46,746 nt of DNA from Candidatus Fusobacterium pullicola (GTDB lineage Bacteria; Fusobacteriota; Fusobacteriia; Fusobacteriales; Fusobacteriaceae), in the NCBI GenBank assembly GCA_018883725.1, contig JAHLFN010000012.1, positions 1 through 46,746 of the forward strand. The letters are read 5' to 3'. The notes beneath the pieces are model-generated. The model had not been told where the DNA came from, searched no databases, and was given only the letters and a program-made list of their open reading frames with translations. Below, one piece after another: positions 1 to 8,106 of the stretch. Position 1 is the stretch's first letter. Each line of letters opens with the position of its first letter. The translations under genes and the position numbers were made by a program.

Positions 1-6
1 TTTCAT
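1..6 (-). CDS. start of a gene running off the left edge
   Basis: Only ATG AAA is inside the window (ATG at 6-4 on the minus strand). It is preceded by a strong ribosome binding site, GGAGGTGAACC, at about the right spacing. The product cannot be identified. It lies downstream of guaA on the same strand, but the guaA terminator at 69-102 separates them, so it probably has its own promoter in the AT-rich stretch 15-65. Confidence 0.5.
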
Positions 7-68
7 AATGGTTCACCTCCTAATCAAAAAAGTACTTAAATAGTATATCATATTTTTGGCAACAAAAA

Positions 69-102
69 AAGACCTTCTTCAAATTTTTTGAAGAAAGTCT
101 TA
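69..102 (-). terminator. guaA terminator
   Basis: A stem of AAGACTTTCTTCAAA pairs with TTTGAAGAAGGTCTT (one mismatch) and is followed on the minus strand by TTTTTTTG. It lies about 130 nt after the guaA stop. A T-rich run on the other side could make it work in both directions. Confidence 0.8.
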
Positions 103-230
103 GTTTTTTAATTATAGACCTGAGTAGTTACGAAAAAATTTAATATTTTTCTAATTTTTATTGTAAGCCCATTTTGAGCCCAGCATTTTCAAAACACATT
201 GATTTTATTACTTTTATAAGGGTATTGCAA

Positions 231-1769
231 CTATTCCCATTCAATAGTTGCAGGTGGCTTAGATGAGATATCATAAGTTAATCTATTGATACCTTTTACC
301 TCATTTAAAATTCTATTTGATACTCTTTCTAAGAAATCAAATGGTAAATGAGACCAAGTTGCTGTCATGAAATCTATTGTATTAGCAGATCTTAATACAG
401 CAGTATACTCATAAGTTCTTTCGTCTCCCATTACTCCAACAGATTTAACTGGTAATAATACTACGAAAGCTTGGCTTACTTTATTGTATAGGTCAGCTTT
501 TCTTAACTCTTCGATAAATATATCATCAGCCTCTCTTAAAATATCAGCCTTTTGCTTGTCTACCTCTCCTAGTATTCTTATTCCTAGTCCTGGTCCTGGG
601 AATGGATGTCTATCAACCATATGATCTGGTATTCCTAACTCTCTTCCAACTTTTCTAACCTCATCTTTGAAAAGCTCTCTTAATGGCTCAAGAAGTTTGA
701 ATTTCATATCTTCAGGAAGTCCACCAACATTGTGGTGAGATTTTATAGTCATAGATGGTCCTTTTACAGACATAGATTCAATAACATCTGGATATATAGT
801 TCCTTGTGCTAGGAATTCAACATCTGTTAATTTTGCTGCCTCTTCATCGAAAACTTCTATAAACTCTTTTCCTATTATTTTTCTCTTAGCTTCTGGATCA
901 GATACTCCTGCTAATTTAGATAGGAATCTCTCTTCAGCATCTACACATTTTATATTCATATGGAAGTTTTCTCCATATACTTCCATTACTTTTTTAGCTT
1001 CATCTTTTCTTAAAAGTCCAGTATCTACGAAGATACAAGTTAATTGATCTCCTATTGCTCTATGAATAAGAGTAGCAGCAACAGATGAGTCAACTCCTCC
1101 AGAAAGTCCTAATAATACTTTCTTATCTCCTACTGTTTCTCTGATATTTTTTATAGTTTCTTCTATATAGTTACCCATAGACCAGTTTTGTTCACAACCA
1201 GCTACATTAAATACGAAATTTTTAAGCATTTGTGTTCCGTGCTCAGAGTGAGTTACTTCAGCATGGAATTGGATACAATAAGTGTTTAACTCTTTATTAT
1301 ATGTAGCAGCTACACAAGAATCTGTATGTCCTATTTGAACAAATCCAGGTGCCATTTTTGTTACATGGTCATTATGACTCATCCAAACTTTAGAATTATT
1401 TGGTATTCCTTGAAAAAGAGGACTGTCTACATCATCGATAATAAGTTCTGCTTTACCAAACTCTTGTTTATCAGCTCTAGCAACTTCTCCACCCATTAAG
1501 TGTGTAGTTAATTGCATTCCATAACAAATTCCTAATACAGGTATTCCTTGATGGTATAACTCTTTACTTATTGTTGGTGCTCCTTCTAAATATACAGAAG
1601 CAGGTCCCCCAGATAGAATAATTCCTTTTGGTTTTCTTTCAAGTATTTTATCTAAAGGTTCAAAGTAAGGAACAACTTCAGCATAAACACCCATTTCTCT
1701 GACTCTTCTAGCAATCAATTGATTGTATTGAGAACCAAAGTCTAGTATAACAATACTATTTTTTTTCAT
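231..1769 (-). CDS. guaA: GMP synthase (glutamine-hydrolysing)
   Basis: This enzyme converts XMP to GMP with ATP and glutamine in the cytoplasm, the last step of guanine nucleotide synthesis. The class I amidotransferase domain comes first, with GICYGMQL (nucleophile C82) and H169/E171 in QFHAEV; most family members have QFHPEV, so Pro is Ala here. The ATP-pyrophosphatase domain has the PP-loop GLSGGVDSS (about 221-229), and the C-terminal dimerisation domain ends in KPPATIEWE, the usual ending. I start at the ATG at 1769 (512 aa) because GGAGG sits just before it; an upstream in-frame ATG at 1781 would put that RBS inside the coding region. It has its own promoter, and a small hairpin lies in the leader. 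Confidence 0.97.
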   Translation of the reverse strand: MKKNSIVILDFGSQYNQLIARRVREMGVYAEVVPYFEPLDKILERKPKGIILSGGPASVYLEGAPTISKELYHQGIPVLGICYGMQLTTHLMGGEVARADKQEFGKAELIIDDVDSPLFQGIPNNSKVWMSHNDHVTKMAPGFVQIGHTDSCVAATYNKELNTYCIQFHAEVTHSEHGTQMLKNFVFNVAGCEQNWSMGNYIEETIKNIRETVGDKKVLLGLSGGVDSSVAATLIHRAIGDQLTCIFVDTGLLRKDEAKKVMEVYGENFHMNIKCVDAEERFLSKLAGVSDPEAKRKIIGKEFIEVFDEEAAKLTDVEFLAQGTIYPDVIESMSVKGPSMTIKSHHNVGGLPEDMKFKLLEPLRELFKDEVRKVGRELGIPDHMVDRHPFPGPGLGIRILGEVDKQKADILREADDIFIEELRKADLYNKVSQAFVVLLPVKSVGVMGDERTYEYTAVLRSANTIDFMTATWSHLPFDFLERVSNRILNEVKGINRLTYDISSKPPATIEWE

Positions 1770-1789
1770 TTTAACCTCCATATTTAAAA

Positions 1790-1807
1790 TAAAAGGGCTA
1801 ATAGCCC
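1790..1807 (-). promoter_or_regulatory. hairpin plus T-run in the guaA leader
   Basis: On the minus strand GGGCT-ATT-AGCCC is followed by TTTTATTTTA, and GGAGG begins within 15 nt. The stem is only 5 bp, so it may be a weak terminator, an attenuator or an mRNA-end structure. No purine-riboswitch core was recognised upstream. The hairpin lies between the guaA promoter and the gene, so it would affect guaA rather than end the upstream HAD gene. Confidence 0.4.
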
Positions 1808-1855
1808 ATTAATAACTTAAAATTTCTTCTTCTTTTACCTCTTAATTATTTATAA

Positions 1856-1884
1856 ATTCTATCATAATTTAGAAAATGTGTCAA
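1856..1884 (-). promoter_or_regulatory. guaA promoter
   Basis: On the minus strand TTGACA (1884-1879), a 17-nt spacer and TAGAAT (1861-1856) form a near-consensus sigma-70 promoter. The -35 box overlaps the stop codon of the upstream HAD gene. Transcription would start near 1849, giving about 80 nt of leader before guaA. Confidence 0.75.
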
Positions 1885-2681
1885 AAGAAATATTTCTTTA
1901 AAAATTTGGCTACACCATTATTGTCATTTGTATCAGTTACATATTTTACCTTACTTTTTAACTCTAAATCAGAGTTACCCATAGCCACTCCATACCCTAC
2001 TACTGTCAACATCTCCAAATCATTATTAGCATCTCCAAAAGCTACACACTCTTCTACTGAAATATCATAATTTTTTAAAACTTTTTCCAATATTAAACCT
2101 TTATTTACATTTTTATTCAAAATTTCAAATAAAAATTTTTGAGATTTTGCTGTATATACATTATTTCCAAATACTCTTTTTAATTCATTACAAAACTCAT
2201 TAAACTCTTTTGAATTATTCATATCTTGAATAGTAATTTTGGTCATATTATAATCTTCAAAAGTATCAAAAGATTTTTTTATAGGTGTTAAACCTGTATG
2301 TTTTGCATAATGCTGTGTTTCAAGACTTTCTAAATTTTCTACATACCACTTATTATCTTGATATAAATTTATATGAAATCCTCTTTCCTTTCCTAATTCA
2401 ATTACTTTTTTAGAAATTTTTTCTTCTAGTGGTAATTCAAAAACAACTTCATCATTTTTATAGTCTACAACTTTAGCTCCATTATAGGCTATGATATAAC
2501 TATCTATTCCTAACTCCGTTACAAAAGGCTTTGCTGATACATATGTTCTTCCTGTAACTATAAATATTTTAACTCCTTTATTTTCCAAATACTTTAACAC
2601 AGTCTTGTTAATATCTGAAATTTTCTTTTCTGATGTAAGTAATGTTCCATCTAAGTCTAGTGCTATAGCTTTTATTTTCAT
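1881..2681 (-). CDS. Cof-type HAD-IIB family phosphatase
   Basis: A cytoplasmic sugar-phosphate or cofactor phosphatase of the HAD superfamily, subclass IIB (Cof/YidA type). Motif I is LDLDGTLL near the N-terminus (nucleophile D9 and D11), a TGR motif II follows (VTGRTY), and motif III/IV is seen as K...GDANNDLEML near the C-terminus. The length of 266 aa is normal. The substrate cannot be told from sequence. The start is the ATG at 2681, 7 nt after AGGTGA; a GTG three codons upstream is part of the RBS. It has its own promoter at 2721-2749, and guaA follows with a separate promoter. Confidence 0.88.
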   Translation of the reverse strand: MKIKAIALDLDGTLLTSEKKISDINKTVLKYLENKGVKIFIVTGRTYVSAKPFVTELGIDSYIIAYNGAKVVDYKNDEVVFELPLEEKISKKVIELGKERGFHINLYQDNKWYVENLESLETQHYAKHTGLTPIKKSFDTFEDYNMTKITIQDMNNSKEFNEFCNELKRVFGNNVYTAKSQKFLFEILNKNVNKGLILEKVLKNYDISVEECVAFGDANNDLEMLTVVGYGVAMGNSDLELKSKVKYVTDTNDNNGVAKFLKKYFF

Positions 2682-2720
2682 AATATTCACCTCACAAACT
2701 TACAAACTCCCTTTTAATAA

Positions 2721-2749
2721 ATTATAATATTTTATATACTAAATATCAA
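2721..2749 (-). promoter_or_regulatory. promoter of the HAD phosphatase gene
   Basis: TTGATA (2749-2744), a 17-nt spacer and TATAAT (2726-2721) on the minus strand, about 40 nt before the start codon. The rest of 2750-2900 is nearly pure A/T and holds the regulatory region of the divergent XRE/TPR gene; nothing else was recognised there. Confidence 0.7.
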
Positions 2750-2939
2750 TAAAATTTTTTACTTATTTCTATTAATATTTTTATATATTCTTCAAAAAAT
2801 ATTTTTATTTTTTATTTTTTATAAATTTTACTTCATAAACATATTAAAAAACTATACATTTTTAAAAAAATAATATATAATATTTATGATATACTTAAAA
2901 TTTACTATATTAAAATTTTAAATCAACAGGGGGAATATT

Positions 2940-4172
2940 ATGTTTTTATCACCAGAGGAAAAACTGTTAAGACTAAGAAAAAAATATAAAATTACTCAAG
3001 GAGAATTAGTAGGAGATGACATTACTAGAGTTTTTCTAGGAATGATTGAAATTGGAAAAAGATCCTTGACAGAAAAAACAGCTAAATTATTATGTAAAAA
3101 TTTTCATAAAATTTTCGAAGAAAGAGGAATAAAAGATAAAATATCTTTAGATGAACTTATGAAAACTAAAGAGGAACAAGCTCTTGAATTTTTAAATAAT
3201 ATGTTAATGAGTGAAATAAATATAAGTAATGAAAATCTATGGATAATAGAAGAGGCTCTTTATGAGCTTGAACCTAGAGAAAGAAGTGAATTTTGTGAAA
3301 AACTTTATATAAGATTTAAAAATAGAGCTAGATATACACTTGCAAGAGAATATCTACTTAAATCATTTCATGGAATTAGAAAAGTTAAAAATCTCTTAGA
3401 AAAATTAAATGATATGTTCTTTATTTGTGAGCAACTTAATGACCCACAAGGTTCTATCTACACATATAAAAAATTTTCATCATGGCTTCCTAAGGAAAAA
3501 CTAAATCCTGAAACTGAAAAATTAAAGTATTCTTATGCTAAATCTTTAGTTGATGCTAAAGAATATGAAGAAGCTTTAAAAGTTATAAATTTTCTATATA
3601 AAAAAACTAAAAATGATGAAACCCTTTATTTAATTAGAAATTTAATGGCTAGAATTTATAAAGAAGAAAATAAATTTGAAGAAGCGATTAAAGAATACTC
3701 TTCTCTTGCAAAAAGAAAAACTAATAAAGAAAAATGTTTAGCATACTGTGAAATTATCAAAATTGCCTTAAAAATTTCAGATCAAGAGCTTATAAAAAAA
3801 TATTATGAAAAATGTAAAAATATTGTTTCTGATTATACAGATTCTGATTTAGAATTTTTAAATATTTTTTGTACTTTAGCAAGAGGAGCTCATAATCTTG
3901 GAAAATTAAAAGATGCTAAATCTTACTATATGGAAGCCTTAGTTATAGGAAGATCTCTTAAAAATATGGAAGAAGAAAGAATTAATATTATTGGAGAATT
4001 GTTTGATGTATTGGACAAAAGTGATTTTTACTCCGCTCAAAGTATTGAATTAGAATATTTAGATCTTATAAAATCTAAATCTACTCCAAATATAACTCTC
4101 AAGATTTTGAATTATTACAAAAATATTCTACCTAATGAACTTCCATATAAATTAGAATTGTTTTTAAAATAA
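2940..4172 (+). CDS. XRE-like HTH protein with TPR-type repeats
   Basis: A 410-aa protein. Residues about 8-55 look like an XRE/Cro helix-turn-helix (LRLRKKYKITQGELVG..., then IEIGKRSL). Residues about 190-345 contain helical repeats of TPR type, for example YEEALKVINFLYKK, FEEAIKEYSSLAKR and LKDAKSYYMEALVIGR. This layout (HTH plus TPR) is seen in peptide- or stress-responsive regulators of the RRNPP kind and in uncharacterised fusobacterial regulators. The ATG follows GGGGGA at 6-7 nt. It is monocistronic, divergent from the HAD gene, and ends at the hairpin 4245-4284. No signal peptide or membrane helix is seen. The target and ligand are unknown. Confidence 0.7.
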   Translation: MFLSPEEKLLRLRKKYKITQGELVGDDITRVFLGMIEIGKRSLTEKTAKLLCKNFHKIFEERGIKDKISLDELMKTKEEQALEFLNNMLMSEINISNENLWIIEEALYELEPRERSEFCEKLYIRFKNRARYTLAREYLLKSFHGIRKVKNLLEKLNDMFFICEQLNDPQGSIYTYKKFSSWLPKEKLNPETEKLKYSYAKSLVDAKEYEEALKVINFLYKKTKNDETLYLIRNLMARIYKEENKFEEAIKEYSSLAKRKTNKEKCLAYCEIIKIALKISDQELIKKYYEKCKNIVSDYTDSDLEFLNIFCTLARGAHNLGKLKDAKSYYMEALVIGRSLKNMEEERINIIGELFDVLDKSDFYSAQSIELEYLDLIKSKSTPNITLKILNYYKNILPNELPYKLELFLK

Positions 4173-4244
4173 TTTAAACAAACAACAAAACTAAGAATTA
4201 CCTTTTTATATTCTATAAAATTTATTAATTGAAGCTTATTGAAT

Positions 4245-4284
4245 AAAAAGACACCACTATTCGTTTAAATAGTTGTGTCTTTTT
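4245..4284. terminator. bidirectional terminator between XRE/TPR gene and por remnant
   Basis: AAAAAGACACCACTAT pairs with ATAGTTGTGTCTTTTT (one mismatch), with T-runs on both sides. It sits between two convergent genes and can end both. Confidence 0.85.
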
Positions 4285-4303
4285 AATTCATATATAAATA
4301 GTA

Positions 4304-4664
4304 TTATCTATCTAATTCTTCTCCACATCTTTTTAATAATCTTTCCCATTTCAAATCTACATTTGCTTGTATTCTATCTATTATATGTCTATTTTCTGGT
4401 TTAAATAGATGTTTAAATCTGCCTTGTTTTTTCAAAAACTCTTCGATTGGAAGTTTTTTCTTTGGTCTATATGTTAATTTCCACTCACCATTTATAACTT
4501 CAAATAGTGGCCAATAGCAAGTTTCCACAGCTAATCTACAAATTTCCATCAAATCTTCACTCTCATATCTCCAACCTCTTGGGCAAGGAGCTAATATATT
4601 TAAAAAAGCTGCCCCTTCTGTATAGATAGCTTTTTCTGCCTTTTCATGTAAATCTTTTATGTTT
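4304..4664 (-). pseudogene. porB: C-terminal remnant of 2-oxoacid:ferredoxin oxidoreductase beta subunit
   Basis: The minus-strand frame reads ...KDLHEKAEKAIYTEGA, then FLNILAPCPRGW, then LMEICRLAVETCYWPLFEV, and ends EELDR. That is the last part of a PorB (thiamine-diphosphate binding beta subunit); the APCPRGW motif is typical. About 115 codons remain of an expected 300 or more, so the ThDP-binding core is gone. The frame joins the end of porC at about 4640-4665 in a different reading frame, and there is no RBS or sensible start at the junction. I read it as a deletion that removed the end of porC, porD, porA and most of porB. An ATG within the remnant (4552) could start an 82-codon product, but it would have no known activity. 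Confidence 0.85.
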
Positions 4665-5156
4665 AAATGAGTCCTCCATAGCCTTTAAAAACTCTTTCTC
4701 TTCCATGACTCCACTCACTTTTACAACTGCTCCAAGCATTGGTGTATTTGGGAAATTTTTTCCTAATGTTTCTTCAGATATTGTTCTAGCATCACAAGTA
4801 AATACTTTTCCCTTATATCCCTTTAAAAAAGGGATATAATCTGAAGCTGATCTAGAAGAATTAATAATTATAGCTCCATCTTCCTTTAATCCTTTTGTAA
4901 CATCTACACTTTCTATAAGTGTTTCATCAACTACAACTACAAAATCTGGTTCATAAATATTTGAATGGACTCTTACTGGATTTTTAAAAATACGATTATA
5001 TGCCGTTATTGGAGCTCCCATTCTTTCAGGTCCATATTCTGGAAAACCTTGTACATACATACCACCACTAAATGCAGCATCTGCAAGAAGCAAAGAGGCT
5101 GTCTTAGCTCCCTGTCCACCTCTTCCATGCCATCTAATTTCAAATATTTCTCTCAT
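4644..5156 (-). pseudogene. porC: pyruvate/2-oxoacid:ferredoxin oxidoreductase gamma subunit, 3'-truncated
   Basis: The gamma subunit of a multi-subunit 2-oxoacid:ferredoxin oxidoreductase, which oxidises a 2-oxoacid to an acyl-CoA and reduces ferredoxin. The family motif RWHGRGGQGAKTA is at residues 8-20, followed by GFPEYGPERMGAP and NTPMLGAVVKVSG. The protein runs to SFKHKRFT and stops at 170 codons, roughly 15-20 residues short, where the sequence switches to porB. The N-terminal part and its RBS (AGGTAGGAT before ATG 5156) are intact, so it may be translated, but its partners are missing here. It lies downstream of a threonine ammonia-lyase and a symporter, so the lost enzyme may have acted on 2-oxobutyrate. 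Confidence 0.85.
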
Positions 5157-5175
5157 ATCCTACCTTCCTTTCATC

Positions 5176-5209
5176 TTAGATAGCTCCAAATTTATTAGGA
5201 GCTATCTAA
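5176..5209 (-). other. 12-bp perfect inverted repeat upstream of porC
   Basis: TTAGATAGCTCC and GGAGCTATCTAA are perfect complements with a 10-nt AT loop. It lies between the symporter stop and the porC start on the minus strand. No T-run follows on that strand, so it is not a classical terminator. It could be an mRNA processing or stabilising hairpin, or a protein-binding palindrome. Confidence 0.6.
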
Positions 5210-5267
5210 TTTCATACTTACAATCTACCTAATAATGTCTTTTATTATTGTTATCCTACTTCTTATT

Positions 5268-6458
5268 CTATTCTGTTCTATTCTCTACTTTTTTCCCTAA
5301 TTTAAATCCAGCTATTTTATTTACCATTATAGCTATTGCTCCGTCTCCTGTTACATTACATGCAGTTCCAAAACTATCCTGTGTTAAATAAAGAGCTATC
5401 ATTAAAGATTGTAACTCTGGTCCAAATCCTAACATACTCTCTAATAATCCAAGAGCTGCCATAACTGCTCCTCCTGGTACTCCTGGAGCAGCAACCATTG
5501 TTACTCCTAACATTAATATGAAGCCAAACATTCCTGAAAATGTTATTGGCATTCCATTTAACATCATCACAGCCATAGAACAACTTACTAAAGTAATTGT
5601 ACTTCCAGATAAGTGAATTGTTGCACATAAAGGAATTGTAAAGTCTGCTATACCATCATTAACCCCATTTTCTTTAGTTTGTCTTAAAGTTACTGGAATA
5701 GTCGCTGCTGATGACTGTGTTCCAATTGCTGTAAAATAAGCAGGCAACATTTTTCTTATTAAAACTATAGAATTAGCACTACTTAAAGTCCCTGCTACTG
5801 TATATTGAATTAATAAAATTATATAGTGTAATATTATAATTATTCCAAATACTTTGGCAAATACTGACATTATTTTTACAATTTCTCCTGCATAAGTCAT
5901 ATTAGCAAATATTCCTGCTACATATAGTGGTAAAAATGGAATAATTATATTTGTTATGATTTTTTCTACTATTGTTTGTATTTCATTCATGAAGTTTTTT
6001 ATTGTAGTTCCTTCTACAATTGCTATTCCTATCCCTAAAATAAAAGCCATTAATAAAGCTGTCATAACCCCCATAATAGGTGGCATCTCTACAGTAATAT
6101 ACCCACTTAATAGTCCAGCTTCAGGACTATTTTCTGCTATTGTCCCTAATGTACTTGGAAGTATTTTTTTTAATAAAACAGAGTTAGCAAAATAAGCAAC
6201 ACTACCTGATATAATTGTTGAACCATATGCCAATGCAGTTGTTATAGCTAATAATTTCCCAGCTTTTTTCCCAAGATCTCCAATACCTGGAGCTACGAAA
6301 CCTATAATTATCAATGGTATTACAAATTGTAAAAAGTTACCAAATATTCCATTAAAGGTTATCATTAATCTCAGTAATGGTACAAACCCCACTTTTCCTA
6401 AAATAATTCCCACAATTAATCCTAATATAAGTCTTGGTAATAATCCTAATTTTTTCAT
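5268..6458 (-). CDS. dicarboxylate/amino acid:cation symporter (DAACS), probably Ser/Thr uptake
   Basis: An inner-membrane secondary transporter of the sodium/proton:dicarboxylate family (396 aa, about eight membrane segments plus two re-entrant hairpins). The first hairpin is visible as GTQSSAATIPVTLRQ, and the binding helix as DSFGTACNVTGDGAIA, equivalent to the NVTGD motif of GltP/SstT. A PGVPGG hairpin precedes the last helix. Family members carry glutamate, aspartate, C4-dicarboxylates or serine/threonine. The substrate is inferred from its place 40 nt after threonine ammonia-lyase on the same strand, which suggests threonine or serine import. The ATG at 6458 follows AAGGGAAG. The inner gene looks intact even though the downstream por genes are broken. 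Confidence 0.88.
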   Translation of the reverse strand: MKKLGLLPRLILGLIVGIILGKVGFVPLLRLMITFNGIFGNFLQFVIPLIIIGFVAPGIGDLGKKAGKLLAITTALAYGSTIISGSVAYFANSVLLKKILPSTLGTIAENSPEAGLLSGYITVEMPPIMGVMTALLMAFILGIGIAIVEGTTIKNFMNEIQTIVEKIITNIIIPFLPLYVAGIFANMTYAGEIVKIMSVFAKVFGIIIILHYIILLIQYTVAGTLSSANSIVLIRKMLPAYFTAIGTQSSAATIPVTLRQTKENGVNDGIADFTIPLCATIHLSGSTITLVSCSMAVMMLNGMPITFSGMFGFILMLGVTMVAAPGVPGGAVMAALGLLESMLGFGPELQSLMIALYLTQDSFGTACNVTGDGAIAIMVNKIAGFKLGKKVENRTE

Positions 6459-6498
6459 AGTTGTCCACTTCCCTTTTATTTTTTAATATTTGTAGTTA

Positions 6499-7701
6499 CT
6501 ATTTCATTTCATATCCTGCTTCTTTAATTTTTTTAATAACCTCATCTCTATGCTCCATATCACTACATTCTATTACTAGTGTTACTTCCTGCATAGTTAT
6601 TCCTAAATCTCCATTATACATACTTTGTGTTATGTGAAGTATATTTGCTCTACAAGATGTTAATAATCCTAAAAGTTTTTCTACTTCTCCAAATTTGTCT
6701 TGAATTTTTACTTTAAATTGGTATCTTCTTCCTTTATTAATTAAGGCTCTATTTAATACTCTTTCAATTAAATTAATATCAATATTTCCTCCCGAAACAA
6801 CTGCACATGTTTTCTTTCCCTTACAATTAACTTTTCCAGCTAAAATAGCTGCTAATGGAGTAGCTCCTGCCCCTTCTGCTACAACCTTACTCTTTTCCAT
6901 TAAAAATAGTATTGCATCTGCTATTTCAGCTTCTGAAACTGTTACTACCTCATCTACATATTTTTTTACTAATTCTAGAGTCTTACATCCAACTTTTCTT
7001 ACAGCTATTCCATCTGCTATTGTAGGCTTTGCACATACTTCACAACACTCTCTTTTTTTTAGAGCTTCCGTCATTGAAGCTGCATTCTCAGATTCAACTC
7101 CTATAACTTTTATTTTAGGATTAATTGATTTTATAGCTATTGCTATTCCAGCTAAAATACCTCCTCCTCCAATAGGAACTACAACTGTATCTATATCTGG
7201 AGAGTCTTCTAAAATTTCTAATCCTATAGTCCCCTGACCTGCTATTACATATTCATCATCAAATGGATGTAAAAATACTGCTCCTGTAGCCTTTTGTATT
7301 TCACATGCCTTAGCAAAGGCATCATCATATACAGATCCACATAGTACAACTTCAGCTCCATATCCCTTTGTTGCTGTAACTTTAGCTATTGGTGCTGTTT
7401 CCGGCATAACAATTGTAGATTTTATCCCTTGAGCCGTAGCACCCAAAGCTATTCCTTGAGCATGATTTCCAGCTGATGAAGCAATTACTCCTCTTTTTTT
7501 CTCATCATCAGTTAAATTTGCTATTCTATTTAATGCTCCTCTTATTTTAAATGAACCTGTCTTTTGTAAATTTTCTAATTTAAAAAATACCTTTCCTCCT
7601 AATTCTTTTTCCAATGTAGGACACTCAACTAATGGTGTTCTCTTTATTGAGTTTTGAATTGTTTCCTTAGCTTTTTTTATAGTTTCTAATGTAACTTCCA
7701 T
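6499..7701 (-). CDS. ilvA/tdcB: threonine ammonia-lyase (threonine dehydratase)
   Basis: This PLP enzyme deaminates L-threonine to 2-oxobutyrate. The PLP lysine is K52 in SFKIRGA, and the phosphate-binding glycine loop is GGGGI at about 178-182. A C-terminal ACT domain spans about 325-400 (YQFKVKIQDKFGEVEKLL...), as in the 400-aa type. ACT domains bind amino acids, so allosteric control is possible. The start is the ATG at 7701 (400 aa) after AAGGGAGG; a longer open frame upstream has no RBS. It heads a likely operon with the symporter and the por remnant, which points to catabolism (threonine to propionate) rather than isoleucine synthesis. That role is inferred. Promoter at 7764-7792. Confidence 0.93.
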   Translation of the reverse strand: MEVTLETIKKAKETIQNSIKRTPLVECPTLEKELGGKVFFKLENLQKTGSFKIRGALNRIANLTDDEKKRGVIASSAGNHAQGIALGATAQGIKSTIVMPETAPIAKVTATKGYGAEVVLCGSVYDDAFAKACEIQKATGAVFLHPFDDEYVIAGQGTIGLEILEDSPDIDTVVVPIGGGGILAGIAIAIKSINPKIKVIGVESENAASMTEALKKRECCEVCAKPTIADGIAVRKVGCKTLELVKKYVDEVVTVSEAEIADAILFLMEKSKVVAEGAGATPLAAILAGKVNCKGKKTCAVVSGGNIDINLIERVLNRALINKGRRYQFKVKIQDKFGEVEKLLGLLTSCRANILHITQSMYNGDLGITMQEVTLVIECSDMEHRDEVIKKIKEAGYEMK

Positions 7702-7763
7702 ATTAATTCCTCCCTTAGTTCTATACATTTAAAAAAGTTTTCAACCACTCTTATTATGATATA

Positions 7764-7792
7764 ATTATATTCTTTTGTTATAATTTAGTCAA
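7764..7792 (-). promoter_or_regulatory. promoter of the threonine module
   Basis: TTGACT (7792-7787), a 17-nt spacer and TATAAT (7769-7764) on the minus strand, about 60 nt before the threonine ammonia-lyase start. Confidence 0.78.
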
Positions 7793-7799
7793 ATTTAAA

Positions 7800-8040
7800 A
7801 CAATAACTAAACAAAATAAGAAGTTATAAACATCAAATAAATATATAGTAATACTTTCTATCTTATATTAAATATATTATTTTTACTATTTTTTATTTTT
7901 TTAGTAAATTTTTCGTCTTTACTATCAAAAATAGCTGTTTTTATTCTAGAGACTTTTTTGTCTTTCCATTGAACTTTACTTATTTTACTTTTTTCTTTTA
8001 TATGTTTATCATTAAAATAGTTAATTTTTTAATATTATTT
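7800..8040. other. gene-free AT-rich gap with an unexplained short open frame
   Basis: About 240 bases between the threonine-module promoter and the pepP terminator. On the minus strand one frame stays open for 55 codons (about 8025 to the stop at 7858) and includes VQWKDKKVSRIK and DSKDEKFTKK. It has no ATG near its start and no RBS, so it is either chance in AT-rich DNA or the rotted end of an old gene. I see nothing else here. Confidence 0.3.
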
Positions 8041-8050
8041 TACATAAAAA

Positions 8051-8093
8051 AAGAGAAATTCCATAGTCATAAACAACTATACAAATTTCTCTT
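8051..8093 (-). terminator. pepP terminator
   Basis: AAGAGAAATT...ATAGT on the minus strand pairs with ACTAT..AATTTCTCTT and is followed by TTTTTA. It lies just after the pepP stop at 8107. Confidence 0.85.
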
Positions 8094-8106
8094 CTTATTT
8101 ACTATA

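Noticed and set aside
1785-1880. purine riboswitch upstream of guaA
   Set aside because: No three-way junction core or conserved loop sequences were seen; only a short hairpin is present.
8046-8096. inverted repeat as an insertion-sequence end
   Set aside because: It has a T-run and sits right after pepP, so it is a terminator; no transposase or target duplication was seen.
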